A stretch of 60,000 bases of DNA from Prorocentrum cordatum (GCA_963575745.1 CAUYUJ010009779.1:1012992-1072991), one strand, 5' to 3'. Counted from the first letter of the stretch, positions 29,863 through 40,955 are shown. A program made the numbers and translations. The notes: generated by a model from the letters alone, not told the origin.

Positions 29863-30240
29863 GTTCGCTCCTCGACCCTTGGCCGACCAGACGGCGTGAC
29901 GCTCTCGGCGAGCCCCCGGGGAGGTGCTCGAACAAAATCCCTCGACAACATCGTGCGCTTCACGGCTCAGCCGGCTGTCTCATAATACTCAACCCGAATG
30001 TTATGCACAAGCCGCACCTTGACCACTCGATCGAACCACGAAAAAGCAGAACAGCATCAGAAACGACAACGTCTCTCAATTTACACTTGGCAATTCACAA
30101 ATTGACTCGATCTGTGCAGGAGGAGGTGCCCTCCGCGAGGCGGGCGCGCCGGCGGCGCGCCTCCATGAGGAAGGAGAAGTGCAGCGTGGCCTGCGGGCCC
30201 CCCTCGGTGGCTCCGCCGCGCCCCCCCCCCCCCGTGGCCG
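29863..30240. other. unassigned
   Basis: Mixed composition, AT-richer around 29,980-30,110. No gene is supported. Confidence 0.3.
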
Positions 30241-30455
30241 ATTCTGGACCTCCTGCCCTCCCCCTTCTCCTCCTCCTCCTCCTCCTCCTCCTCCTCCTCC
30301 TCCTCCTCCTCCTCCTCCTCCTCCTCCTCCATCTCCTCCTCCTCCGCCCCGTAGCCGATTCTGGACCGCGCCCCCCCCCCTGCCATGGTGTTCCCACCGC
30401 ACGTGAGGACCACATCCCTGGAATGGGTTCGGGCACCCAGAAGAGCATGGATCGA
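30240..30455. repeat. duplicated segment with CTC tract
   Basis: ATTCTGGACCTCCTGCCCTC, a CTC run, GCCGATTCTGGACCGCGCC and GTGAGGACCACATCCCTGGA recur at 39,600-39,775. In both places an A element begins just after AGAGCATGGA. Confidence 0.8.
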
Positions 30456-30592
30456 GGATGGACAGACCCCCCCTTAGTAAAACGTGGTTTACTGAAAACG
30501 ACCCGAGGCCCAAACCTGGCGCCCTCTCGAGAACCGAAAACGGACAATTCACTCATCGACGTGTCACTGTGGGGGGGTCCGTCCGCCCCCGA
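30452..30592 (+). mobile_element. A-family MITE, copy 4
   Basis: It runs from TCGAGGATGGACAGACC to GTCCGTCCGCCCCCGA and is flanked by ATGGA at 30,447-30,451 and 30,593-30,597. It lacks about 30 bp of the interior. Confidence 0.8.
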
Positions 30593-30731
30593 ATGGAAAC
30601 GGCGTCTGCCGGGTAGGCACCGTTTTCCATACGTTTCCCGACACGCCGGGGAAGTGTCGAAGGAGCATCGCCTCCCCAGGCCTGGCACGTGATAGCCTTC
30701 CAGTTTCGATATTGTCGGTCAGAGCTAAAGT

Positions 30732-30924
30732 TCGGGAGCGGCCAAGAGGGGGGTGTCCAAGAGGGGGGGGGTGCAAATCATGACCGGCGGCACGTGCGCG
30801 GCCCAGCGGGGGGGCCAGGGACGTAATGAAATAAGAAGAGGCGCCATGAAACCTGGGGAAATATTATGGCCCCCGCCATGATATCCCCCCCCCTAGTCAT
30901 CACCCCCCTCTTTGCCGCCCTCGA
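30732..30924 (+). mobile_element. B-family MITE, copy 5
   Basis: A full-length copy, TCGGGAGCGGCCAAGAGGG to TTTGCCGCCCTCGA, with a 5 bp duplication AAAGT (30,727-30,731; 30,925-30,929). Confidence 0.9.
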
Positions 30925-31087
30925 AAAGTAGGTTGGAACATCACGAGGCCACTGGCGGCGCTCAACCTTGAGGTCGCCCGCCCTGAGGTCGCAGCCGCGT
31001 CGACACTGCGCGAACCTGCCGTGATCTCTCGTGGTTCAGCATCGCCGCCAGACCCTCCCCCCTGATCCTGCTCCTGCTTCACCTTGT

Positions 31088-31252
31088 TAAAGGGGCCCCA
31101 GGACACACAAACAAATACACACAAATAAAACGATCCCCCATATTTCCCTATACTTTCTGGGTTTCTGTCTTCCCCCCCACTCCCCATATTCTCATATATT
31201 TTCCTGGGAGTCGACGATTGAATGTGTCTGTGTGTTTCGTTCCCTCCTGCTC
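31088..31252 (+). mobile_element. C-family element 7
   Basis: It runs from TAAAGGGGCCCCAGGACACA to CGTTCCCTCCTG with the usual CATATTTT interior. Confidence 0.75.
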
Positions 31253-33323
31253 CTCCCCCGTTCTGGCTCGAGCGATCGCACGGCCCCCTCCCCGGCGCCG
31301 CCGCCTGCTGCAAGCGACAAACCTACCCGCAGCAAGGGCGGCTGTGTGCGCGCGTCTCGCGCTGCGCGAGGCGCGGGGCGCGAAAAACGTCGCGCTTTCG
31401 ACCCGCCCCCTCCCGAAGATGAGAGGGGGAGGAGCAGGATAAGAACGAGCATTTGCAAACCGCGCGCGAAACACTTCGGGCCCTGGTGGCGGTACTTGCC
31501 CGTTGCCACATCCGTACCCTCGCGGTCCAAGCGCGATGCCACGGATACGCGATCCCATGGAGACGTTCCGCGCGGGGCATCCGCGCAAGGCCGCCCTGTC
31601 GCCATGGGCCATTGGGTCGCGCGCCCGAGGAGTCCGGACCGCGAGACCGTGGATGTGGACGAGTGTCTCTGCCACGATTCTTAGTGCCGCCGCCTGTGAA
31701 CGCCACCCTCCTCGTGCCCCTTTGCCAATCTTCGCCTCCGTTCGGCTGTGTGACCATGGGCCAGGGCTCAAAAGCAACGCCCGCCGTCTTTTAACGTTAC
31801 CTTTGAATGGGCAACGGGGCATCCGCTGGGACAGCATTTTGGGGGTGCCTGCCCTCCTCCGCCTCCTCCTCCTCCTCCTCGTCCTCCTTTTTTCTCCTCC
31901 TCCTCCTCCTCCTTTTCCTCCTATCTTACTCAAAGGCCTTGACACAAACAAGAACTGGATGTCATGAGTGTTGTCTCCAATGATTGCACTTGTCAGCGCG
32001 AAAACAAATGACGATGCGGCCTACAGCCACCGACGCTGAACACGCTGGATAGCACTACGCGCTCACTGGCGGAAGAGTATACTGCGTGCGGGAAATACCG
32101 GGAACAGGCGATGAACGCATGTGGCAGGACGAAAATAAATATAAAAGAAGAAGCATGCGGAGGAGGAGGGGGAAGAAGATGAGGAGAAGCAGCCTCGCTC
32201 GCTCACCTGAGGGCCTAGAGGCTGAACTTAGATAAGAAAGCCAAGGCGAGGCCAGTGCCTCCCCCTAGCATGCACGTGCGGAGGCACGGAGAGTGAGGGA
32301 ACAGATCCTACGTGGCTTCCGAAGGCAAGCGAAAAGGCTCGTCCAGCACTGGCAAGGGTCTAAGGCAACCCTTTCACGATACCCTGGCGCCCAGCATCGG
32401 CCGTGCACAGGACGGAGAAGTTGTGCCAGCGGGGTACGTGTAAGCGGGGGAAGTGCCTGTTCCCAATCACATGGCCACAAACAAACAAAAAACAAACCAA
32501 CGTGTCGGGTGGGCTCCTCCCATCCACCTCGCGCTAGGCCGGGCAAACCTCTTAGGAGGGAGGATTCATTCGAGGGCCCAACCAGGGGCAACTTGCCTGC
32601 AGCGCTCGTGCTGCGTCCTACCATCCTCCTCGCCCTCCTCCCCCCCTTCCTCTACTTGTGCTCCTCTTCCTCCTCCTCCTGCCCCTCCTCCTCTGCCCTG
32701 TGTCCTGTGAAGGCTAGGTCCTCTGAGACCCAACCGACCGCTACGGCTCCGCAGGGACTCGCGCAAGATGAACCTCCCCGCTTGACATCTCGTTGCAGCA
32801 CGTGGACAGAATTAGCGGGAAGGGGAGCCGCCAATACTTTCCAGACTGACGCTCCCTCCCCGCTCTGAACTTCTCCGGGGCCTCACGCCCCATCGCGCAA
32901 CAGATCCCTTCTTCCTCTCCCCCGCCGACCCCCCGAGGAAGGGGTCGGTCAGACGAGCGCGCGCTGAGGGCGCGCGCGCCGACTGAATCGATAAGTAAAC
33001 TTACGTCGACATGCGGACGCCCGCTCCTGTAATAGACGAACACAGAGCGCGTACACTCGGACCTGGGCAGACGGTCGAAAAAAACACCCTAGCTGTGGTT
33101 GTGGCCTTTTTGTTGTGTCCAGATAGTTGGCAAACCCGACCACGCCGAACGACCGCGGCGGACATGCACCACGCAGGGCGCGGCCGGGCGGTACGCGGGC
33201 TGGACTTCGGCCCGCGTTTCCCGGCCTGCGCTGCCCTGCCGGGCACTGGCGCCTCCTGCTGAACCGGAGACCCACCAGCGCCAAAATAATTGTCGTTTCA
33301 TCCTTTTTCCCTCCGAAACCACC
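31253..33323. other. unassigned
   Basis: A GCGCGAGGCGCGGGGCGCG block at 31,345-31,400 resembles the element at 16,555. CTC tracts lie at 31,860-31,920 and 32,660-32,700. At 33,000-33,045 (minus) a CTATTACAG acceptor-like site and a GTAAGT donor-like site lie about 25 bp apart. No gene model could be built. Confidence 0.25.
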
Positions 33324-33867
33324 TTACAGCATGAGCAGCGAAGACAACTTAGCGCGGCGCACGGTATCTCCGCACAGCTGTCTTCCGGATGCCAGCTGGG
33401 ATGAGCGATCTATCCTCGTTGGGAAAACCGACAGAGTCAGAAACGGCAGCCCCGTGTCTGCCGACTTCTCCGGCCCGCGTCTGCCCGTCGGCGTTTCCAA
33501 AGGGTGGAGTTGGCAACCCGCGCCCTCCGGGGCGAACGAAAGTTCGACGGGGTTCTCTGCCCCGCCCCGACGTGGGCTCACGAAGCCTTTGGCGCCGCGC
33601 GGCGCCCGCCTAACCCGCAACAGCGCGGATCGCAAACGACGTGCTGGCATGGCCTCGCCCAGGGAAGTCGCCAGTTACTTTTGGCGGCGGCGGCGCGGCG
33701 ACCCAGCTGGCAGTGCCGCCGCGAGGCCGCGTCTCCCGCGGGGGGGCGCGGGCTCGACGCCGCGCCGCTCCGTGGCCGCACGGGAGGGCCTTGGGGCCGG
33801 CGTTTTCGGGGTCCGCCAGCAACGGGCGATCGACCCTCGACGCCAGACGACGGAAGTCTTGTTGAAC
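33324..33867. other. unassigned, possible continuation of the minus-strand gene
   Basis: Both strands are open. Minus-strand LADPENAGPKALPCGHG (33,770-33,822) is coding-like and could be the next exon of the gene ending its visible part at 33,868. Confidence 0.25.
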
Positions 33868-34946
33868 CCCGCGGAACCACCGAGGGGGCGACCATGTCGA
33901 CTTTCATGGGCCCCGCCCGCAACTCCATGAAGAAACCAGATGCCTCCGCCAACGCCCCAATGCCGTTGCCGTTCGAGTGCATGGTCTCGAAGAGGAAGAT
34001 GCTGAAACCCACCACCCCTGTATCTACGTCCAACTGCCCCAAGATTCGCTGGGCGATGCTGTCCCCAAGGACAATGAAAGAGTTGTCCTCTGTCAGTGTT
34101 ATGTGTCCTCGGTCGCGTGAGCTAGACCTTGGGCGCTGCTAGGCCATCGCTCTTCTACCGATCCTGCGGACTCCCAGTCGCTGGTTCTGTCAGCTCTCGC
34201 TTCGCGCACTGAGGCCCATACAGGTCCTGCACATTCTGCTTATGATCGTTCAATTTCAATCCATCCGTCGCGGCCTCCACGTTAATAGCTGTCAGTCCAA
34301 TGAAAAGGCAATGAGAATGGTGAGCGGGTCTGCCGTTGCGAGGATTTCCCCCGCGTAAGAAAATCACACACGAAAGATACTTGGTGAAGGTTCCATCTGA
34401 AGAATGTCAACTCCCAGCTCGCAGGCCGCAGTCATCATCCCAGATCGTTTGGAAGGGTTCGGCGACATGTCGAGCGTGATCCAGCCCGACTTCGCCGTGA
34501 CTCTTGGGACTGAGGTCCAGTAGCTGGCAGGGGTGCCCCGCCGTCTCGCAACGTTGGCACGTAAGGCGATCTACTCGGGACGAAAAAAAAACATGTGTCC
34601 GAAGCTTGGCCACGAGGCCCCACGGCACGAGCCGGGCCGCCCCGTCCGCCACCTGGTCTCCGTCGAAACTGCGCGCCAAGAGGATCCCAAAAAGCTTCTT
34701 GTCCGCCACGTAGATGGACTCCGGAAAAGTAGTTTAAAAAAGGTCTACTTGAAAGCGCCTCCCCCTCGACTTCACCAACCGCTTCAAAGCCTCTCCTTGT
34801 GTGCGTCGCCACCTGCATGCAACGTGTCCGACATGTGGCTCGAAGTATGTGTTGCGCCCGTTTGGCGTGCCGTTTGTCGCCTGGTAGGCGCGTCCAGACG
34901 CGCCCTTGTGCGTCTGCTGGTCACTGCACCAGCCGGTGTACCGCAT
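33868..34946 (-). CDS. hypothetical protein, at least four exons, 3-prime partial
   Basis: Exons on minus are 34,946-34,776, 34,718-34,412, 34,288-34,172 and 34,089-33,868. They start at an ATG (MRYTGWCSDQQTHKG). Introns are 57 bp (GTGAAG...CCGGAG, phase 0), 123 bp (GTTGAC...CTGACAG, phase 1) and 82 bp (GTCCGC...CTGACAG, phase 1). The two phase-1 introns share the acceptor CTGACAG. Codons show a strong purine-first, GC-third bias. Exon 2 has a Cys pair (LTCQRCETAGHPCQ) that could bind metal. Exon 4 reads NSFIVLGDSIAQRIL and is globular in composition. A GT at 33,867 may be the next donor. No family is recognised, and the order of Cys residues is the only functional hint. A T31-ACAG tract lies 43 bp upstream of the ATG. 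Confidence 0.6.
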
Positions 34947-34989
34947 GATCGCTAACCTCCTAGAACCTCACGAAAACATCCACGACCAG

Positions 34990-34990
34990 C

Positions 34991-35024
<34 letters not shown>
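34990..35024 (-). promoter_or_regulatory. T31-ACAG acceptor-like site upstream of the minus-strand gene
   Basis: On minus, 31 consecutive T are followed by ACAG and then 43 bases before the ATG at 34,946. This has the form of a 3-prime splice acceptor with an extreme polypyrimidine tract. If the host is a dinoflagellate, it could receive the trans-spliced leader. On plus it would look like a poly(A) tail. Confidence 0.4.
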
Positions 35025-35025
<1 letters not shown>

Positions 35026-35149
35026 GCTACCGAAGAACCCCACATATTCAATTTAAATATGATGTGCTTGCTTATGTCTTTAATATATGTGCAATCCTGC
35101 GTTCTGAACCCTCGTCGCGAATGTTTCCCCATGTGTCATCCAACGCCAT

Positions 35150-36935
35150 ATTGCTTGCCACGCTTTGCGAGCCCGCAACGGACAGGGAGACCACCCCCAG
35201 CGCACCCCCTGTGGTGTCGAGGAAATGCCACGCCTGCCACGCTTTGCGAGCCCGAAACGGATAAGGATACCACCCCCCGCGCACTCCCTGTGGTGTCGAG
35301 GAAGTGCCACGCCTGCCACGCTTTGCGAGCCCGCAACGGATAGGGAGACCAACCCCAGCGCCCCCCCCCTGTGGTGTCGAGGAAGTGCCACGCCTGCCAC
35401 GCTTTGCGAGCCCGCAACGGATAAAGATACCACCCCCAGCGCACCCCCTGTGGTGTCGATGAAGTTCAACGCCTGCCACGTTTTGCGAGCCCGTCAAGGA
35501 TAGGGAGACCAACCCCAGCGCATCCCCTGTGGTGTCGGGGAAGTGCCACGCCTGCCACGCTTTGCGAGCTCGCAGCGGATAACGAGATCATCCCCAGCGC
35601 ACCCCCTGTGGTGTCGAGGAGATACCACGCCTGCCACGCTCTGCGAGCCCGTCACGGATAAAGATACCACCCACAGCGCAATCCCTGTGGTGCCGAGGAA
35701 GTGCCACGCCTGCCACGCATTGCGAGCCCGAAACGGATAGCGTCCCCACCCACAGCTCCCCCCCCTGTGGTGTCGAGGAAGTGCCACGCCTGCCACGCTT
35801 TGCGAGCCCGAAACGGATAGCGCCCCCACCCACAGCTCCCCCCCTCTGGTGTCGAGGAAGTGCCACGCCTGCCACGCTTTGCGAGCCCGAAGCGGATATC
35901 GCCCCCACCCACAGCTCCCCTCCTGTGGTGTCGAATAAGTGCCACGCCTGCCACGCTTTGCGAGCCCGAAACTGATAACGTTCCCACCCACAGCTCCCCC
36001 CCTGTGGTAGCGAGGAAGTGCCACGCGTGCCACGCTTTGCGGGCCCGGAACGGATAGCGTCCCCACCCACAGCTCCCCCCTCTGGTGTCGAGGAAGTGCC
36101 ACGCCTGCCACGCTTTGCGAGCCCGAACGGAAAGCGTCCCCACCCACAGCCCCCCTCCTGCGGTGCCGAGGAAGTGCCACGCCTGCCACGCCTTGCGAGC
36201 CCGAAATAGCGTCCTGAGCCAAAACGTAGCTCCCCTCCTGTTGCTCGTGGTGTCGAGGAAGTGCCACGCCTGCCACGCTTTGCGAGCCCGAAACGGATCC
36301 CCACCCACAGCCACCCGCCTGCCACGCCGAGCCCGAAGCGGGTAGCGTCCCCACCCCAGCTCCCCCCCTGTGGTGTCGAGGAAGTGCCACGCCTGCCACG
36401 CTTTGCGAGCCCGAAACGGATAGCGTCCCCACCCACAGCTCAGCCAAAACGGATAGCGTCCCCACCCACAGCTCCCTCCTGTGGTGTCGAGGAAGTGCCA
36501 CGCCTGCCACGCTTTGCGAGCCCGAAACGGACAGCGTCCCCACCCACAGTTCCCCTCCTCTGGTGTCGAGGAAGTGCCACGCCTGCCACGCTTTGCGAGC
36601 CCGAAGCGGGTAGCGTCCCCACCCGCAGCTCCCCCCCTGTGGTGTCGAGGAAGTGCCACGCCTGCCACGCTTTGCGAGCCCGAAACGGATAGCGTCCCCA
36701 CCCACAGCTCCGCCCCTGTGGTGTCGAGGAAGTGCCGCGCCTGCCACGCTTTGCGGGCCCGAAACGGATAGCGTCCCCACCCACAGCTCCCCCCCCTGTG
36801 GTGTCGAGGAAGTGCCACGCCTGCCACGCTTTGCGAGCCCGAACGGATAGCGTCCCCACCCACAGCTCCCCTCCTATGGTGTCGAGGAAGTGCCACGCCT
36901 GCCACGCTTTGCGAGCCCGAAACGGATAGCGTCCC
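35150..36935. repeat. tandem array, about 79 bp unit, 22-23 copies
   Basis: The unit contains GTGGTGTCGAGGAAGTGCCA, CGCCTGCCACGCTTTGCGAG and a variable ACGGATAGCGTCCCCACC / GATACCACCCCCAGCGC segment. Two sub-types lie in order: the GATACCACCCC type to about 35,700, then the CGTCCCCACCC type. Some units near 36,210-36,460 are truncated or fused. Both strands are open through most of it (CHACHALRAR on plus, SQSVAGVALPRH on minus), which is a consequence of the unit. Confidence 0.95.
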
Positions 36936-36949
36936 AACCACGCCTGTGC

Positions 36950-37260
36950 CACGCCTGTGCTGTGCTGTGCTGTGTTGTGTGTTGTTCTGTGCTGTGCTGT
37001 GCTGCGGTGAGCTGTGCTGTGCTGTGCTGTGCTTTGCTGTGCTGGGCTGAGCTGAGCTTCGCTGTGCCGTGCTGAGCTGAGCTGTGCTGTGCTGTGCTGT
37101 GCTGTGTGCTGTGCTGTGCTGTGCTGCGGTGAGCTGTGCTGTGCTGCGCTGTGCTGCGCTGCGTGCTGAGCTGAGCTGAGCTGTGCTGCGCTGTGCCGTG
37201 CTGAGCTGAGCTGAGCTGAGCTGTGCTGAGCAGTGATGTGCTGTGCTGTGCTGTGCTGTA
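36950..37260. repeat. (GCTGT)n pentamer array
   Basis: TGCTGTGCTGTGCTGTGCTG with GAGCT and TGCGC variants. It is read as GCACA repeats on the minus strand. Confidence 0.95.
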
Positions 37261-37267
37261 CGAAGAG

Positions 37268-37288
37268 TGAGGTGTGTGTGTGTGTGCG

Positions 37289-37319
<31 letters not shown>

Positions 37320-37321
37320 CG
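37268..37321. repeat. (GT)n microsatellite
   Basis: A nearly pure GT run of about 50 bp. Confidence 0.95.
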
Positions 37322-37399
37322 CGGGTGCGGCGCGGCAGGGAAGAAAGCCAGAACCCCACGAAGCATGTGGGAAAAAAACGAATCTGAAACCGACGTTTT

Positions 37400-38302
37400 G
37401 CGCATGATGTTCCGTTGCTGCGTTAATGAGCTTGGGCCAGATCGAATTACCATGCTCGACGGTCTCGATGACCTGAAGCGCGGCCGGACAAATAGGATGG
37501 CAATGTGTCCTTGCGCGCCGCTATCGCCCAGGGCACCGCCATTTGGCACCAGCCCGCTGGATGGCAAACAGTGAGCAGAGGGGCAGGGAAGGGCACCATA
37601 TCCACAGCGGGCGGAGATATAACACTGCAAACCACTCGCGCAAACCATTCGCGAAAGAGCCCACGGTATGTATGGCTGTGTATAGATTTGCCCTTTCCTC
37701 CGCGTAGGCCGTAGGCCGATAGGGGTGCTCCTGGGTCGGTCGGGCGGGCCACGATGCCCAGGTGCTCGATGGGCTTGGGGGGTCGTCGTCCGTCATCCAC
37801 GTTTGGCGCTTGCCTTGCTTCTCAACGAACCCGACCTCTCGGTCAAAAGCGGGTGCGTACTGAAGGTCGTCGTGCAACAGGTCACTGTTTGCAGCGGTCT
37901 GCGAGCGATCGCACACTCGCGCCTGGCCGCTGACTTGTCGCCAGTGCGCGAGGCTGACAACCCTCGCTGCCGGCGCAACACTATCACCATGAGGATGTCC
38001 GCGCTGAGGTCTGATGAGTGGTGCCACCGCACCACGTACACTGCAATGTCTGGGCCTTCCCAAGCTGCCAACGAATTGAAAACAACTGATTCAGGCGCAA
38101 CTGCTGCTCGCAATGCTGGTTCTCCAATATGATGATCGATATTGTCACGTGCCTTCGTTAGATCGAGCTCCGCTCCCGCATCCGTCTGACTGCTTGCTAG
38201 AGCCAGGCTGAGATCGCATGGGCACAAGAGACACCTCGCGCTTCTGCGCACTAGTTGTCTGGGCTGTCGGGAAGCCCCGCTGAGAGAGCCGTCGGCCAAC
38301 AA
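37400..38302 (-). pseudogene. decayed non-LTR reverse transcriptase
   Basis: Read from 38,302 downward. Frame 1 gives ELDLTKARDNIDHHIGEPAL, which matches the RT motif (D-x-x-x-A-F-D) with Phe changed to Arg. Frame 2 then gives PRHCSVRGAVAPLIRPQRG and HPHGDS, the expected QGD motif with a changed residue, and FDREVGFVEKQGKRQTW. Frame 3 gives PIEHLGIVARPTDPG, typical of the region after the palm. Two frameshifts (near 38,060 and 37,790) are needed. The segment where YxDD should lie (ARVCDRSQTAANSDLL) lacks it, probably by deletion, so the copy is dead. From memory, this order and wording resemble RTs of dinoflagellate genomes. The 3-prime side meets a CA run and GCACA repeats. Confidence 0.6.
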
Positions 38303-38379
38303 CGCAGAAGAATACTTCCCGCGCTGATTGGACGTACATCGCCCGCACCTGTTTGGATGCCAGAGCTTGTTGCGTCAGC

Positions 38380-39250
38380 GCTCTCTGTGGGGAGCCATGT
38401 TCCCTGGCGTCTCTGGGGCTTCTCGGGTGTTTTGGTTGCACCTTTGAACCGTTCTGTAACCCTTGGACCAGCTTGGGGCCAGCCCAGACCCCACGCCCAA
38501 GCAGCCCACTCCCTACACCGCCTCTTCGGGCCACTCTTGGGGCCCTCTTGGGGCCCCCTTGGGGCCCTCTCGGCGGCGTCTTGGGGCCCTCTTGGGTGGG
38601 GCCCTCTGGGGCCATCTGGGGGGCCCTCTTGGACCGTTTTCGGGCCCTTTGGGGGCTGCTGGGGCTGACTGGGGACGATCTTTGGAACCTCTTGGGCCGT
38701 CTGAGGCCCTTCGGGGCCCGCCCGAAAAGGCGAGAGCCCCTAAAAAGCACTGGAAAACCTTCTGGGGAAAACAAAGCTGTTTGCCTCCTGAAGCCCTCTC
38801 GGGGGCCCTCTTGGGGGAGTTGTTGTACTCTTTGGGCCGTCTTGGAGCTAGCCCAGTCCCCACACCAAAGCAGCCCAGTCCCGACACCGCCTCTTCGGGC
38901 CCCCATGGGAGTATCTTAGGAGCCTCTTGAAAGGCCCTCTTGGGGCTCTCTTGGGGCCATCCGGAGCTGTTTTGGGGCCCTCTGGGGGGCCCTCTTGGAC
39001 CGTTTTTGGCATCTTTGGCGGGCCTCTGGGGCCGTCGTGGGACCAACTTTTGGGCCGTGTTGGGCCCGCTGTCCTCGAAAAGGCGAGAACCCGCAAAAGC
39101 CTTCAAAAACCCGTGGGGAATCGATGTGCTTGGGCTCCTGAGGCCCTTTCGAAGACCCCCTGGAGGGCCTCTGGAGCCGTCGCGAGGCCCTCTTGGACCG
39201 TCTGGAAGCCACCTGAGGCTCTCCAGGAGCCGTCTCTCGGTCGGGTTGGT
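38380..39250. repeat. GGCCCTCTTGGGGC degenerate array with a roughly 360 bp higher-order unit
   Basis: Short CTCTTGGGGCCC units are organised in a longer repeat. AGCCCA-ACCCCAC-CC-AAGCAGCCCA occurs at about 38,480 and 38,848, and GAAAAGGCGAGA-CCC at 38,723 and 39,076. Minus frames translate as Gly/Pro/Arg-rich repeats; no protein is called. Confidence 0.65.
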
Positions 39251-39535
39251 GCCCCCTTGTTGGCACCAACACCAGCACAGGGCGTTCGCCTCCACATGGG
39301 GAAGATGGCCTTAGATTTCGGTGTTGGTGGTAATATGTCGGTCACCTTGAAGCCAGAATCTTACCACCATCACCGCGATCGGGATCGTCCTCCCTCGGTG
39401 GAGGCACACCGCCGATCTTGGTGTTGGTGTCAACCTCTAGGCCTGCGACCTTGGGCCGTCTTGGTGCCCGTGAGCCGCTTCGCTCGAAACCTGTCGAGGC
39501 ACCGGGCCACGGAAGGTGCCCGCGAGCCGCTCCAC
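39251..39535. other. unassigned
   Basis: Mixed composition, no gene or repeat recognised. Confidence 0.3.
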
Positions 39536-39599
39536 TCGGGGATGGACAGACCCCCCTTTAGCAAAACGTGGTCTAGTGCAAACGACCTGAGGCCCAAAC
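39536..39599 (+). mobile_element. A-family left fragment
   Basis: TCGGGGATGGACAGACCCCC to GACCTGAGGCCCAAAC, ending where the duplicated CTC segment begins. Confidence 0.7.
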
Positions 39600-39775
39600 G
39601 ATTCTGGACCTCCTGCCCTCCCCCTCCTCCTCCTCCTCCTCCTCCTCCTCCTCCTCCTCCTCCTCCGCCCCGAGGCCGATTCTGGACCGCGCCCCCCCCT
39701 GCCATGGTGTTCCCACCGCACGTGAGGACCACATCCCTGAAATGGGTTCGAGCACCCAGAAGAGCATGGATCGGG
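39600..39775. repeat. duplicated segment with CTC tract, copy 2
   Basis: See 30,240-30,455. Confidence 0.8.
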
Positions 39776-39941
39776 GATGGACAGACCCCTTTAGTAAAGC
39801 GTGGTTTCATGAAAACGACCCTGAGGCCCAAACCTGGCGGGCGCAAGCCTGGAAAACGACGGCCACGGCGCCCTCCCCAGAGCCGAAAACGGACAATTCA
39901 CTGCTCGACGTGTCGCTGTTGGGGGTTCTGTCCAGCCCCGA
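39771..39941 (+). mobile_element. A-family MITE, copy 5
   Basis: It runs from TCGGGGATGGACAGACC to GGTTCTGTCCAGCCCCGA, length 171 bp. No clear target duplication is seen. Confidence 0.8.
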
Positions 39942-40955
39942 TTCACTAGGACAGAAACGAGGGAAACGGCCCCCCACCGCGGCAGATACCACCCATGCCC
40001 TCGGCCTCCGCCCCTCCCCTGGAGCCCCTCCCTTTCGGGCTTCGCCCCACCTGCACGTCATCACTCGTACCTCGCTCTTTCTTTCCGTGAGCCCCAAGGT
40101 GGCCCAAGAGGCCCCAAGGCGGCACAAAGGCCCCAAAGGGGACCTCTTGGAAACGGCCCAGGAGGGAGAGTTCGCAGGGCTCCACCGGAGCCCTCCCCCA
40201 CAAAATGGCCACCAAGACCCTGAACATGCCACTTCGGGTCCCCTTCGAGACCATGGGATGTCCCGCCAGGCCCAAAGCCCCGCAACAGACCCTAAGAGAC
40301 TGCCGTCTCCGCCGTCGTCGTCGTTGTCATCCGCCTCCTCGTCGTCGTCCGCCACTTCCTCCTCCTTCTCTCCTTCCTCTCGTGCCTGGCAGACTTCCTC
40401 GATCCCTGCTCCTGCATGTTCGTCCCAACCCCAAAGTAAAACTGCATGTTCGGTGGGTCCTCAAGCGGCATACCGGCATCCGTAGATGTGAGTTCTGGTA
40501 CTGCCTTCTAATACCGGCATCCGTAGATGTGAGTTCTGGTACTGCCTTCTATTAAAGTGAGGTGGACAAGCCAAGTCCGCACATCATGTCTGCATCTACA
40601 TTGCCACAACGCAACTCTCGGGCACGCTCAAAATATAGTTGCCCTCCTAACGCCTGGGAAGCCGCTTGCATTGCAAACTTCGCGCCTTGGGATAGTGGTC
40701 GTGCTCCCCCACGCGTATGTTAATATACCTCCTTTCTCAAATGCGAAAACGTACGATCTCCAACGTTGGATCTCTTCCACTCTTGCTGTTCCTGCTCCCC
40801 TTCGCCGCCCCATCACCTTCCCACCCTCATCTTGCATGTTTCCCCTCCTCGCCTCCGCGTCGCCGTTCTGCTCGTCCACTCCTCTTCCTCGATACCCTCG
40901 TGCTGGTGCTGGGGGAGGGGGGGACTGGAAGGTGTGTGTTGCGCAGCTGTGGGAG
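39942..40955. other. unassigned, with a 42 bp tandem duplication
   Basis: CCCAAGGTGGCCCAAGAGGCC-type sequence lies at 40,090-40,170. At 40,470-40,552 the unit TACCGGCATCCGTAGATGTG ... GCCTTCTA is directly repeated. No gene is supported. Confidence 0.35.

Noticed and set aside
34994-35024. Poly(A) tail of a retroposed gene on the plus strand
   Set aside because: Plus-strand sequence just left of it has no target duplication or convincing plus-strand gene, while the minus-strand reading places T31-ACAG correctly before a better-supported gene. It is not fully excluded.
35150-36935. Open frames of more than 400 codons on minus (repeats of SQSVAGVALPRH)
   Set aside because: They follow from a 79 bp tandem unit that happens to lack stops; plus frames are open as well and no start or splice context is visible.
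38145-38906. Gly/Pro/Arg-rich 250-codon minus ORF
   Set aside because: It spans a degenerate GGCCCTCTTG array and reads through different repeat phases; composition explains it.
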